Positions 26,702-35,712 of a stretch of 64,000 bases of DNA are shown in pieces. The DNA comes from CAVRAZ01 sp963719135 (GTDB lineage: Bacteria; Pseudomonadota; Gammaproteobacteria; DSM-19610), in contig CAVRAZ010000001.1 of NCBI GenBank assembly GCA_963719135.1, positions 806,001 to 870,000 on the forward strand, read 5' to 3'. Position 1 is the stretch's first letter. Each line of letters begins with the position of its first letter. The notes under the pieces are model-generated. The model was not told the origin of the DNA. It saw only the letters and a list, made by a program, of their open reading frames with translations, and searched no databases. The translations under genes were made by a program, and so were the position numbers.

Positions 26702-26941
26702 TATTCAATGCCGGGTGACCCTGGTTCCCCGCGGTGCGCGCGACTGTCCGCGGAATATTGGTGAAAACTGTGTTCTGACCCGAATGGCACTTACTTAAGC
26801 CCGGAACTGCCGTCATCCCGGCGAAGGCCGGGATCCAGAATCTACAATAGTGGTAGTTTTCCTGGATTCCGGCCTTCGCCGGAATGACGAAACCCCTGAA
26901 TTCAGAGTTAAGTAAGTGCCATTCTGTTCTGACCCCGGTTT
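26672..26941. repeat. 25-bp inverted-repeat element split by a later insertion
   Basis: The left arm at 26672-26696 starts AAACCGGGGTCAGAACACAG. The right arm begins at 26763 (GAAAACTGTGTTCTGACCC) and is completed by CGGTTT at 26936-26941 once the inserted MITE and one copy of its target duplication are removed. The restored arms are a perfect 25-bp inverted repeat. The left arm overlaps the end of the ATPase gene. Confidence 0.8.
26782..26924. mobile_element. 143-bp MITE with 11-bp target-site duplication
   Basis: The terminal inverted repeat GAATGGCACTTACTTAAG at 26782-26799 is mirrored at 26907-26924 with one mismatch. The flanks are exact direct repeats TGTTCTGACCC at 26771-26781 and 26925-26935. 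The interior is itself a palindrome (GTCATCCCGGCGAAGGCCGG / CCGGCCTTCGCCGGAATGAC). The same terminal sequence AATGGCACTTACTTAAG begins the IS4-type fragment at 58330, whose full-length relatives could supply the transposase. An 11-bp duplication fits the IS4 family. Confidence 0.88.
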
Positions 26942-26962
26942 TCGAGGGATGGATGACGACTT

Positions 26963-27703
26963 ATGAGTGACGATCCCGTGCTCTATGAAGACCGCCTCGC
27001 CGGCGGGTGTCACTGGTCGCTGCGCATGCGCAGGGGCACCGGCCTGCGGCTGATCGACGTCGACGGCGGCGCGAACGTCGGCATGCTGTTCTACAACCCG
27101 GAAAACCTGCTGGAGCGGTACAACGCGCCCGACACGCTCAAGTGCCAGCACACGTTCAAACTGACGCGCGGCAACTGCCTGTACTCGGACATGGGCCGCA
27201 TCTTCTGCTCCATCGTCGAGGACAGCCTGGGCTGGCACGAGACGGTGTGCGGCAACAGCACGCGCGAAACCGTCAGGCGCAAGTGGGGCGAGGCGCGCTA
27301 TCAGGAACACCGTAACGACCGGCATCAAAACGGTTACGACAGCTTCCTGGTCGAGCTGGCGAAGTACGGCCTGGGCAAACGCGATCTCGCCGCCAACCTG
27401 AATTTCTTCAGCAAGGTCGAGGTCGACGGCGGCGGCAACCTGAACTACGTCGCGCACCACAGCCGCGCCGGCGATCACGTCGAGCTGCGCTTCGAAATGG
27501 ACACGCTGATGCTGCTGCACACCTGCCCTCACCCGCTGGCACCGTCCGGCGAATACCCGCGCAGGCCGGTGCAGTATCAGATTCGCGCGGCCGCGCCGGT
27601 TGCGGACGACGACTATTGCCGAAACTTCCGGCCGGAAAACGCACGCGGTTTCGCCAACAACGCGATCTATCACCTGGGCACGGGAGGCCGCACACATGAT
27701 TAG
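26963..27703 (+). CDS. DUF1989 protein UAAP1-type, probable carboxyguanidine deiminase subunit
   Basis: 246 residues, the longer of two adjacent DUF1989 paralogues traditionally called urea carboxylase/amidolyase-associated proteins. Family features include DVDGGANVGMLFYNPENLLERYNAPDTLKCQHTF and, further on, NLNFFSKVEVDGGGNLNYVAHHSRAGDHVELRFEMD and LHTCPHPL. Published work (Schneider et al., 2020, from memory) showed that such pairs form carboxyguanidine deiminase (CgdAB), converting carboxyguanidine to allophanate. The upstream guanidine-I riboswitch supports that role here. It overlaps the next gene by 8 bases. Confidence 0.88.
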   Translation: MSDDPVLYEDRLAGGCHWSLRMRRGTGLRLIDVDGGANVGMLFYNPENLLERYNAPDTLKCQHTFKLTRGNCLYSDMGRIFCSIVEDSLGWHETVCGNSTRETVRRKWGEARYQEHRNDRHQNGYDSFLVELAKYGLGKRDLAANLNFFSKVEVDGGGNLNYVAHHSRAGDHVELRFEMDTLMLLHTCPHPLAPSGEYPRRPVQYQIRAAAPVADDDYCRNFRPENARGFANNAIYHLGTGGRTHD

Positions 27704-28334
27704 GCAAAGCACGCTGGCACCCGAACAGGCCGTATTTCGCCGGGTCGTTCCGGCCGGGGATTATTTCATGGAGACGGTCAAGGCCGGTCAGACGCTGCGC
27801 ATTCTGGATCTGGAAGGCAACCAGGCGGCGGACACCCTGTTCTACAGCGCCGCCGATCCGGCCGAACGCTACAGCGCCGTCGACACTATCCGCGAACAGG
27901 GCAACGTCTATCTCACCGCTGGTACGAAACTGCTGTCCAGCGAAGGCAACGTCATGCTGGAAATCGTCGCCGACACCTGCGGCCGCCACGACACGCTGGG
28001 CGGCGCCTGCGCCACCGAGAGCAACACGGTGCGTTACGCGCTGGAAAAGAAATGCCTGCACGCCTGCCGCGACAGTTGGATGCTCGCGGTGGCGGAGAAC
28101 GGACGGTTCGGCATGACCAAGCGCGACATCACGCACAACATCAATTTCTTCATGAACGTGCCGGTCACCGCGGAAGGCGGGCTGACGTTCGAGGACGGGA
28201 TTTCGGCGCGGGGCAAATACGTCGAGCTGAAAGCCGCCATGGACGTGATCGTGCTGATCTCGAACTGCCCGCAACTGAACAACCCCTGCAACGGCTACAA
28301 CCCGACGCCGGTTGAAGTGTTGATCTGGAACTGA
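27696..28334 (+). CDS. DUF1989 protein UAAP2-type, probable carboxyguanidine deiminase subunit
   Basis: 212 residues from the ATG at 27696, preceded by GGGAGG inside the end of the previous gene. It is paralogous to its neighbour: ILDLEGNQAADTLFYSAADPAERYSAVDTI, DTCGRHDTLGGACATESN, THNINFFMNVPVTAEGGL and the C-terminal NCPQLNNPCNGYNPTPVEVLIWN. With UAAP1 it should form the heteromeric deiminase between the carboxylase and allophanate hydrolase steps. The longer upstream frame (27600) is not needed for the family and lies inside the preceding gene. Confidence 0.88.
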   Translation: MIRQSTLAPEQAVFRRVVPAGDYFMETVKAGQTLRILDLEGNQAADTLFYSAADPAERYSAVDTIREQGNVYLTAGTKLLSSEGNVMLEIVADTCGRHDTLGGACATESNTVRYALEKKCLHACRDSWMLAVAENGRFGMTKRDITHNINFFMNVPVTAEGGLTFEDGISARGKYVELKAAMDVIVLISNCPQLNNPCNGYNPTPVEVLIWN

Positions 28335-28413
28335 TAGCGCGCGGGACGGCCCGCGCGTTCGTTGAGTTCGGACGGGACGACCCGTCCACGCAAGTGACGG
28401 ACACAACCGGTTC

Positions 28414-31400
28414 ATGTTCACCAAGGTACTGATCGCCAACCGCGGCGCCATTGCCACGCGCATCATCCGGACTCTGAAAACGCTGGGCGTCGCCTCGGTC
28501 GCCGTCTACGCCGAAGCCGACGTCGATTCGCTGCACGTCGCGCGCGCCGACGAAGCCTGGTCGCTCGGCGACGGGCGCGCCGCGGATACCTATCTCGATC
28601 AGGAGAAGATTCTTGCGCTCGCCCGGCGGACCGGCGCGCAGGCGATCCATCCCGGTTACGGCTTTCTCAGCGAGAACCCGGCCTTCGTGACGCGCTGCGA
28701 AACCGAAGGCATCGTCTTCATCGGGCCGACGGCCGAACAGATGCAGGCGTTCAGCCTGAAGCACCGGGCGCGCGACATCGCCCGCGCCAACGACGTGCCG
28801 CTGCTGCCCGGCACCGGGCTGATCGACCGCAGCGACGACGCCGTCGCGGCCGCGCAGGGCATCGGCTATCCGGTCATGCTGAAAAGCACGGCCGGCGGCG
28901 GCGGCATCGGCATGCAGCTTTGTGCCGGCGACGCGGAACTGACGCGCGCCTTCGACTCGGTGCGGCGCCTGTCGGCGAGCAACTTTTCCAACAGCGGTGT
29001 GTTCCTGGAAAAATTCATCGAACGCGCGCGCCACATCGAAGTTCAGATCGTCGGCGACGGACACGGCCGCGCCATCGCACTGGGTGAACGCGACTGCTCC
29101 AGCCAGCGCCGCAACCAGAAGGTCATCGAGGAAACGCCGGCGCCGGGCCTGCCCGACGACCTACGCGCGGCATTGCACGGCACCGCGATACGGCTCATGG
29201 AAGCCGTGGCCTACCGCAACGCCGGCACGGTGGAATTCGTCTATGACCACGGCGAACAGCGGTTCTATTTCCTGGAAGTCAACACGCGCCTGCAGGTCGA
29301 GCACGGCGTCACCGAACAGGTCTATGGCGTGGACCTGGTGGATTGGATGCTGCGGATCGCGGCCGGCGAACTGCACGAATTGCCGGAGCCACCGGCGCCC
29401 ACCGGCCATGCCATCCAGGCGCGCGTATACGCGGAAGACCCGAACAAGGATTTCCAGCCCTGCGCCGGCCTGCTGAGCCACGTGCGCTTTCCACAGCGGC
29501 CCGACCTGCGCGTCGATCACTGGATCGAAACCGGCATCGAGGTGTCGCCCCTGTTCGACCCGATGCTCGCCAAGCTGATCGCCACGGGCGCGACGCGCGA
29601 GGAGGCGCGCCGGGCGCTGGATGAGGCGCTGGCACAAACGCAGATCTACGGCATCGAAACCAATATGGAGTACGTGCGCGCCGTGCTGGCCAGCGAGGCG
29701 TTCTGCGCCGGCCGGATCGACACGCGCTACCTGAACGGCTTCCGCTACCGGCCCGCCACCATCGACGTCCTCGCTGCCGGCACGCTGACCGCGATTCAGG
29801 ATTATCCGGGCCGTACCGGCTACTGGGACGTCGGCGTGCCGCCTTCCGGACCTTTCGACAGCTATTCGTTCCGGCTCGGCAACCGGCTGCTCGACAACGA
29901 CAGCCGTTGCGCCGGACTGGAAATCACGCTCAACGGTCCGACGCTGCGCTTCAATCGCGCAACGCAGATCGTCATCACCGGCGCGCCGATGCAGGCCGCT
30001 CTCGACGACCGGTCCGTGCCGCTTTGGCGGGTGATCAACGTCGCGCCCGGGCAGACGCTGAAACTCGGCAGGACCGGCGGCGCCGGCGCGCGCGCCTATC
30101 TGCTGGTCAAGGGCGGTTTCGGCTGCCCCGACTATCTCGGCGCCAAGGCGACCTTCACGCTCGGCCGCTTCGGCGGCCACGCCGGGCGCGCGCTGCGCGC
30201 CGGCGACGTACTGCATCTTCATGACACGCCGGCGACACTGCCGCCCGCCGCGCTGCCCGAAGCCCTGCGGCCGGCGATCGAAGCGCGCTGGACGCTGCGC
30301 GTCATCTACGGTCCGCACGGCGCGCCGGATTTCTTCACGAACGCCGACATCGAGACCTTCTTCGCCGCGACCTGGGAAGTGCACTACAACTCCAGCCGCA
30401 CCGGCATCCGCCTGCTCGGCCCCAAGCCGCAGTGGGCGCGCAGCGACGGCGGCGAGGCCGGCATGCACCCGTCGAACATTCACGACAACGCCTATGCGAT
30501 CGGCGCCGTGGACTTTACGGGCGACATGCCGGTCATCCTCGGTCCCGACGGACCCTCGCTGGGCGGCTTCGTCTGCCCGGCGACCGTCATCACCGCCGAT
30601 CTGTGGAAACTGGGCCAGCTCAAGGCCGGCGACAAACTGCGCTTCGAACCGGTCGACATCGAGACCGCCGTGGCGCTGGAACGCGCGCAGCTTGCCGCCC
30701 TCGCCTCGCTGCAACCGGTCGCACACTTCCACCACTCCGCGGCGCCGGTCAGTCCGGTCATCAAACTGACGCCGGCGGACGATCGGGGCGTGCCGGTTGC
30801 GTACCGTCTCGCGGGCGATCACGCCCTGCTGGTCGAGTACGGCCCGCAGGTCCTGGATATCGCGCTGCGCTTCCGCGTGCACGCGCTGATGCTCCGACTC
30901 CAGGCGCACAAACCCGACGGCATGCGCGAACTGACGCCCGGCATCCGCTCCCTGCAGATTCACTACGACAGCCAGCGGCTGCCGCTCGACGGGCTGCTGG
31001 CGCTGCTCGAGGAAGCGGAACAGCAACTGGAAGACATCGACGACCTCGAACTGCCGGCGCGCGTCGTGCACCTGCCGCTGTCGTGGGACGACGAAGCCTG
31101 CCGGCGGGCGATCCGCAAGTACATGCAGTCGGTGCGCAAGGACGCGCCCTGGTGTCCCAGCAACATCGAGTTCATCCGCCGCATCAACGGGCTCGCCGAC
31201 ATCGACGCGGTCAAACGCATCGTCTTCGAGGCCGACTATCTGGTCATGGGCCTGGGCGACGTCTACCTCGGCGCGCCCGTCGCCACGCCGCTCGACCCGC
31301 GCCACCGTCTGGTCACCACCAAGTACAACCCGGCGCGCACCTGGACGGCGGAAAACTCGGTCGGCATCGGCGGCTCCTATCTGTGCGTGTACGGCATGGA

Positions 31401-32019
31401 AGGCCCCGGCGGCTACCAGTTCGTCGGCCGCACCCTGCAGATGTGGAACCGCTACCGGCGCACGCGCGAGTTCGACAAGCCCTGGCTGCTGCGCTTCTTC
31501 GACCGGATACGGTTCTACCCGGTCAACGGCGAGGAACTGGAAAAGATCCGTGTGGATTTCCCGCGCGGCCGCTATCCGCTGCGCATCGAAGCGACGACCT
31601 TCAGACTCGGCGACTACCAGGCGTTCCTGAAAGAACACGACGCCGGCATCCGCCGCTTCACCCAGCAACGCGAACGCGCGTTCGCCGAAGAGCTGCAGCG
31701 CTGGGTGGCGTCCGGCCAGATGAACTACGCCTCCGACCAGGACTTCACCAGCGGCGCCGGCGACGAGGAGGCGCTGCCGTCGGATTGCGTCGCGGTCGAA
31801 AGCCCGGTCGCCGGCAGCGTCTGGCAGGTGCTGGTCGCTCCGGGCGATCAAGTCGGCGTAGGCCAGCCGCTGGCGATCCTGGAGTCCATGAAAATGGAAA
31901 TCGAGGTTACCGCGCCGCACGCAGGCACTGTGTACGCGATCGCACGCGCCGAAGGCACGCAGGTCGACGCCGGGCAGGCGCTGCTGGTGCTGCGGGTGCC
32001 GGCCGCGCCGGGTCGTTGA
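28414..32019 (+). CDS. Biotin-dependent guanidine carboxylase (annotated as urea carboxylase)
   Basis: A 1201-residue multidomain enzyme. The biotin carboxylase part is at about 1-450 (MFTKVLIANRGAIATRIIRT, GGGGIGMQL ATP-grasp loop, EVNTRLQVEHGVTEQ). A KipA-like carboxyltransferase half is at about 465-760 (GFGCPDYLGAKATFTLGRFGGHAGRAL), a KipI-like half at about 790-1000, and a C-terminal biotinyl domain has biotin Lys near residue 1160 (ESMKMEIEV). Urea carboxylase and guanidine carboxylase share this architecture. The guanidine riboswitch and DUF1989 pair favour guanidine as substrate. The reaction consumes ATP and bicarbonate. Confidence 0.9.
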   Translation: MFTKVLIANRGAIATRIIRTLKTLGVASVAVYAEADVDSLHVARADEAWSLGDGRAADTYLDQEKILALARRTGAQAIHPGYGFLSENPAFVTRCETEGIVFIGPTAEQMQAFSLKHRARDIARANDVPLLPGTGLIDRSDDAVAAAQGIGYPVMLKSTAGGGGIGMQLCAGDAELTRAFDSVRRLSASNFSNSGVFLEKFIERARHIEVQIVGDGHGRAIALGERDCSSQRRNQKVIEETPAPGLPDDLRAALHGTAIRLMEAVAYRNAGTVEFVYDHGEQRFYFLEVNTRLQVEHGVTEQVYGVDLVDWMLRIAAGELHELPEPPAPTGHAIQARVYAEDPNKDFQPCAGLLSHVRFPQRPDLRVDHWIETGIEVSPLFDPMLAKLIATGATREEARRALDEALAQTQIYGIETNMEYVRAVLASEAFCAGRIDTRYLNGFRYRPATIDVLAAGTLTAIQDYPGRTGYWDVGVPPSGPFDSYSFRLGNRLLDNDSRCAGLEITLNGPTLRFNRATQIVITGAPMQAALDDRSVPLWRVINVAPGQTLKLGRTGGAGARAYLLVKGGFGCPDYLGAKATFTLGRFGGHAGRALRAGDVLHLHDTPATLPPAALPEALRPAIEARWTLRVIYGPHGAPDFFTNADIETFFAATWEVHYNSSRTGIRLLGPKPQWARSDGGEAGMHPSNIHDNAYAIGAVDFTGDMPVILGPDGPSLGGFVCPATVITADLWKLGQLKAGDKLRFEPVDIETAVALERAQLAALASLQPVAHFHHSAAPVSPVIKLTPADDRGVPVAYRLAGDHALLVEYGPQVLDIALRFRVHALMLRLQAHKPDGMRELTPGIRSLQIHYDSQRLPLDGLLALLEEAEQQLEDIDDLELPARVVHLPLSWDDEACRRAIRKYMQSVRKDAPWCPSNIEFIRRINGLADIDAVKRIVFEADYLVMGLGDVYLGAPVATPLDPRHRLVTTKYNPARTWTAENSVGIGGSYLCVYGMEGPGGYQFVGRTLQMWNRYRRTREFDKPWLLRFFDRIRFYPVNGEELEKIRVDFPRGRYPLRIEATTFRLGDYQAFLKEHDAGIRRFTQQRERAFAEELQRWVASGQMNYASDQDFTSGAGDEEALPSDCVAVESPVAGSVWQVLVAPGDQVGVGQPLAILESMKMEIEVTAPHAGTVYAIARAEGTQVDAGQALLVLRVPAAPGR

Positions 32020-32156
32020 AGCTTCACTGTATGTGTATCCCCCAACGGAAACGGGCGTGCGTGCGAAATCGGCATCACGCAAACAGCATTCGCCGCCAAG
32101 CCGACGCCCGCGGGGCATTATCGAGGGTTATTGCGAATGGTTGACAGTTTCCACAG

Positions 32157-32222
32157 TCATCCCGGCGCAGGCCGGAATCCACCAGGCCGGCGGCTTCTGG
32201 ATCCCGGCCTGCGCCGGGATGA
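32157..32222. repeat. REP-like palindrome
   Basis: GTCATCCCGGCGCAGGCCGG near 32157 is mirrored by CCGGCCTGCGCCGGGATGAC ending near 32222. It lies between the carboxylase and allophanate hydrolase genes and could form a strong hairpin in the mRNA. The same core occurs at 41041-41112 and, in a GAAGG variant, inside the MITE at 26782. Confidence 0.8.
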
Positions 32223-32297
32223 CAACAAGGAGGCATCGGCTGTCACTCATTCATGCACGTCTCAACAGTGGAACCTGACGAACGGAGGACGCCACTT

Positions 32298-34097
32298 GTG
32301 GACATGACCGTCACCGGCCTGCGCGAGGTTTACCGCTCGGGCGCCACCACACCGCAGGCGCTGATCGACGCGCTGCTCGAGCGCTGTGCTGACTATAAGA
32401 CCCTGAACATCTGGATTCGTTTGCTCACGCGCGCCGAGATCGAACCTTATCTCGCGCGCCTGCACGGCGCATCGCCGGAAACGCTGCCGCTCTACGGCGT
32501 CCCCTTCGCCGTCAAGGACAACATCGATCTGGCCGGAATCCCCACCACCGCCGCCTGCGCGGCGTTCGCCTACACGCCCGCCGAATCGGCCTTCGTCGTC
32601 AAACGCCTGATCGACGCCGGTGCGATCCCGCTCGGCAAGACCAATATGGACCAGTTCGCCACCGGCCTGGCCGGCACGCGTTCGCCCTGGGGCGCCTGCC
32701 GCAACCCCTTCGATGCGGACTATATCTCGGGCGGGTCCAGTTCCGGATCGGCGGTCGCCGTCGCGCTGGGCCTGGCGAGTTTCGCGCTGGGCACCGACAC
32801 GGCGGGCTCGGGCCGGGTGCCGGCGGCGTTCAACAACATCGTCGGTGTCAAGCCCTCGCGCGGTTTGGTAAGCACGACCGGCGTCGTGCCCGCCTGTCGC
32901 AGCCTCGACTGCGTGAGTCTGTTTGCGCTGACCGCCGACGACGCAAACAGCGTACTGGAACCGATGATCGGCTTCGACCCGGCCGACGACTATGCGCGCG
33001 CCAATCCGTTCGCGAACCATGCACGCCACTACGGCTATCCCGCCCAGCGTTTCACGTTCGGCGTGCCGCGCGACGACCAGCTCGAGTTTTTCGGCAACGC
33101 GTCGGCGCGCGCGCTGTTCGAGCGTGCGACCGAGATTCTGGAGTCCCTGGGCGGCGTGCGCGCGACGGTGGATTTCCAGCCGTTCCTGGACGCCGCGCGC
33201 CTGCTGTACGAAGGCCCCTGGGTGGCGGAACGGTTCGTCGCGACCGAACGGATTGCCGCAGGCGATAGCGACGCCATGCTCCCGGTCATCGCAACCATCA
33301 TCGGCGGCGCGCGCGGGAAAACCGCTGTCGAGACCTTCAGGGCCGCCTATCGCCTGCAACGCCACCGGCGCGACGCGCAACGGATCATGGCGGCCATCGA
33401 CGTGCTCGTCACACCCACCGCCGGCACCATCTACCGCATCGACCAGGTCGATCGCAACCCCATCGAGTTGAACAGCCGCCTCGGGTATTACACCAATTAC
33501 CTGAACCTGCTCGACTGCGCCGCCGTCGCCGTGCCCGCCGGTTTCCTCGACACCGGCCTGCCCTGGGGCATCACGCTGGTCGGCGCGGCCATGGAGGATC
33601 GAAAACTGCTGTCGTTCGGCAACCGGCTGCAACAGGCCTTGAAACTGCCATTGGGCGCGACGGCGCAGGCGCTGCCGGCAAGCCGCGCAACGACCGCGAC
33701 TGCGTGCAGCGCAACGATCCCGGTCGTGGTTTGCGGTGCGCACCTCGACGGCCTGCCGCTCAACTGGCAACTGCGGGAACGCGGTGCGACGCTCGAACGC
33801 AGGACGTGTACGGCCCGCGCCTACCGACTGTACGCGCTGCCCGGCGGCCCGCCCTTCCGCCCGGGGCTGATCCGCGACGACGCGCGTGGCGGCGCCATCG
33901 AAGTGGAAGTGTGGGAAGTGCCGGCGGCGGAATTCGGCAGCTTTGTCGCCGGCATTCCCGCGCCGCTCGGCATCGGCAAAGTGGAGCTGAGCGACGGCCG
34001 CCGGCTGCCCGGATTCATTTGCGAAACCTACGCGATCGATGGCGCTCGGGAGATCACCCATCTGGGCGGGTGGCGCGCTTATCTGGCGGCCGGTTGA
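32298..34097 (+). CDS. atzF: Allophanate hydrolase
   Basis: About 599 residues. I prefer the GTG at 32298 because GGAGG at 32284-32288 is well spaced; an upstream ATG at 32253 is possible. It is an amidase-signature enzyme: catalytic Lys in PFAVKDNIDLAG, SISGGSSSGSAVAV-like Ser cluster (YISGGSSSGSAVAVALG) and nucleophile Ser in GTDTAGSGRVPAAFNN. The C-terminal 150 residues form the second allophanate-hydrolase domain (PVVVCGAHLDGLPLNWQL through YAIDGAREITHLGGWRAYLA). It splits allophanate into ammonia and carbon dioxide, the last step of the pathway encoded by this operon. Confidence 0.93.
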   Translation: MDMTVTGLREVYRSGATTPQALIDALLERCADYKTLNIWIRLLTRAEIEPYLARLHGASPETLPLYGVPFAVKDNIDLAGIPTTAACAAFAYTPAESAFVVKRLIDAGAIPLGKTNMDQFATGLAGTRSPWGACRNPFDADYISGGSSSGSAVAVALGLASFALGTDTAGSGRVPAAFNNIVGVKPSRGLVSTTGVVPACRSLDCVSLFALTADDANSVLEPMIGFDPADDYARANPFANHARHYGYPAQRFTFGVPRDDQLEFFGNASARALFERATEILESLGGVRATVDFQPFLDAARLLYEGPWVAERFVATERIAAGDSDAMLPVIATIIGGARGKTAVETFRAAYRLQRHRRDAQRIMAAIDVLVTPTAGTIYRIDQVDRNPIELNSRLGYYTNYLNLLDCAAVAVPAGFLDTGLPWGITLVGAAMEDRKLLSFGNRLQQALKLPLGATAQALPASRATTATACSATIPVVVCGAHLDGLPLNWQLRERGATLERRTCTARAYRLYALPGGPPFRPGLIRDDARGGAIEVEVWEVPAAEFGSFVAGIPAPLGIGKVELSDGRRLPGFICETYAIDGAREITHLGGWRAYLAAG

Positions 34098-34410
34098 CGT
34101 TTGAATGCACCACGGGCGGAACAGCGCCAAGCCCGGCTCCACGACGCAGGCCGGCGTCCAATCAGGTACAGCGTTCCAAGAACCGGCGGTATCCGGTCAA
34201 GCCCGGCATTGCAACGATTGTCCAACATAGTTGCCCGCGGGAAATCGGGAACAGTATACTTCTTTCAAGAAGTCCAAGCTGGCAAGTCATGCTTCATCGC
34301 CGCGACCTTTCGCGCTGCTGCATTTTTTTTCGCGATCCGGCGTTCCGATCCAGAAACCGGTCTACTTTAGATAGAGACAGATACACTAATTAAATAGGAG
34401 GACACTGTCC
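34098..34410. other. Intergenic region upstream of the DUF4398 pair
   Basis: 313 bases. It includes AAATCGGGAACAGTATACTT near 34240-34262, similar to a sequence in opposite orientation near 35870-35892 (AGTATACTGTCCCCCGATTT), suggesting scattered extragenic repeats. The AT-rich stretch just before the gene (TTTAGATAGAGACAGATACACTAAT) is a plausible promoter zone. No gene is seen. Confidence 0.4.
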
Positions 34411-34794
34411 ATGAAGAATCTATTGACCAATGCAACCCGCCTGACCGGCATCGCTTTGCTGAGTTCGGTTCTGGCCGCCGGGTGCGCCAGTATTCCGGCG
34501 CCCGACAGCCAGATGACGCGCACCAAATCGGCGATCAGCCAGGCGGATCAAGCCGGAGCGCGCAACTACGCCCCGCTTGATTTCCGGGCGGCCAGCAAGA
34601 AATACGATGCGGCCGTGGCGGCCATGAAGGCCGAGGACTATGACACGGCCCGGCGCCTCGCCGAAGAGGCTGAAGTCGACGCCAACCTTGCGCAGACACG
34701 CTCCGAGTCGGCCAAGGCGGTCGCTTCGGTCGAGCAGATTCGGGAAAGCATCAAGACTCTGCGCGAGGAAATCGACCGTGGTGAAGCGCAATAG
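34411..34794 (+). CDS. DUF4398-type lipoprotein
   Basis: 127 residues with a strong lipoprotein signal (LLSSVLAAGCASI, Cys in AAGC). The mature part is alpha-helical and coiled-coil-like: KSAISQADQAGARNYAPLDFRAASKKYDAAVAAMKAEDYDTARRLAEEAEVDANLAQ. This is the DUF4398 pattern. AGGAGG precedes the ATG. It is paired with the next gene, whose N-terminal half has the same domain fused to an OmpA domain, so the two probably act together in the periplasm or outer membrane. Confidence 0.85.
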   Translation: MKNLLTNATRLTGIALLSSVLAAGCASIPAPDSQMTRTKSAISQADQAGARNYAPLDFRAASKKYDAAVAAMKAEDYDTARRLAEEAEVDANLAQTRSESAKAVASVEQIRESIKTLREEIDRGEAQ

Positions 34795-34843
34795 CGCGCT
34801 GTCAAGCAATCTTCATAACATGATTTATACGGAGTAAGTGATT

Positions 34844-35674
34844 ATGAAATCATCGAAATCGTCTGGTCTGACAGCACTGATTGTCCTCGGCACCCTGCTG
34901 GGCGGCTGTGCGTCGACGCCCCCCAACACACAGTTGGTCGATGCGCGCGATGCCCTGAACAAGGCCCAGCAAAATCCCGAGGTCTATCAGAACGCACCGA
35001 TTGCCCTGAAAGAAGCGGAAGAAGCGGTCGTGGAAGCCGAGCGCCTGCAAAACGCCCACAGCGACAAGGCGCTGGTCACCCACAAGGCCTATATTGCCTA
35101 TCGGCGCGTGCAGATCGCCGAAGAAAAAGCAAAAATCAATGCCGCCGCCAAGGAGGTGGAGAATGCCGAGGCCGAACGCCGGGAAGTGCTGCTTCAGTCG
35201 CGTGTGAAGGAAGCCAACGTCGCGCGCGCGCAAGCGGAAAGCGAGCGCCAGAAAGCGCAAGGCCTGTCCAAGCAGCTCACCGAACTCCAGGCCAAGCAAA
35301 CGCCGCGCGGCACTGTGCTCACGCTGGGCGACGTGCTGTTCGACGTCGGCCGCGCCCAACTCAAGCCCGGCGCCTACTCGACGCTGGATCGGCTCGCGAA
35401 ATATCTTAACGAGAACCCGGAGCGCAATGTCATGATCGAAGGATTCACCGATTCGACGGGCTCCGAGGAATTCAACCAGCAACTGTCCGAGCAGCGCGCA
35501 CGGGCAGTCCAGTTGGGATTGGTGGACCGCGGGGTTGCCACGTCGCGGGTCAGGATCACCGGGTACGGCATGCGCTACCCGGTGGCGAGCAATGCGACCG
35601 CGTCGGGCCGGCAACGGAACCGGCGTATCGAGATCGTGATCTCGGACCAAACGGGCAATATTCCTCAGCGATAG
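34844..35674 (+). CDS. OmpA-family lipoprotein with DUF4398-like N-terminus
   Basis: About 276 residues from ATG 34844 (GGAG upstream). The lipobox is LGGC. A helical DUF4398-like region with many Ala/Glu heptads spans about 25-150. The C-terminal OmpA peptidoglycan-binding domain reads GDVLFDVGRAQLKPGAYSTLDRLAKYL, then IEGFTDSTGSEEFNQQLSEQRARAV and RQRNRRIEIVIS. It should tether the outer membrane to peptidoglycan. It is 49 bases downstream of its partner and is followed by a strong hairpin. Confidence 0.9.
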   Translation: MKSSKSSGLTALIVLGTLLGGCASTPPNTQLVDARDALNKAQQNPEVYQNAPIALKEAEEAVVEAERLQNAHSDKALVTHKAYIAYRRVQIAEEKAKINAAAKEVENAEAERREVLLQSRVKEANVARAQAESERQKAQGLSKQLTELQAKQTPRGTVLTLGDVLFDVGRAQLKPGAYSTLDRLAKYLNENPERNVMIEGFTDSTGSEEFNQQLSEQRARAVQLGLVDRGVATSRVRITGYGMRYPVASNATASGRQRNRRIEIVISDQTGNIPQR

Positions 35675-35680
35675 TCGGGC

Positions 35681-35712
35681 AAGCCGGGCCGGTCCCCTGA
35701 CCGGCCCGGCTT
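35681..35712 (+). terminator. Strong hairpin downstream of the OmpA-family gene
   Basis: AAGCCGGGCCGGTC (35681-35694) pairs perfectly with GACCGGCCCGGCTT (35699-35712) across a four-base loop. It begins 7 bases after the stop codon. No long U tract follows, so it may act in mRNA stability as much as in termination. Confidence 0.65.

Noticed and set aside
29161..32118. 985-residue minus-strand frame opposite the carboxylase
   Set aside because: Antisense shadow of the biotin carboxylase gene, with low-complexity Arg/Val/Asp composition and no motifs.
28414..34097. Plain urea amidolyase system
   Set aside because: Enzyme architecture alone would allow it, but the guanidine-I riboswitch and DUF1989 pair point to guanidine; urea remains possible as a side substrate.
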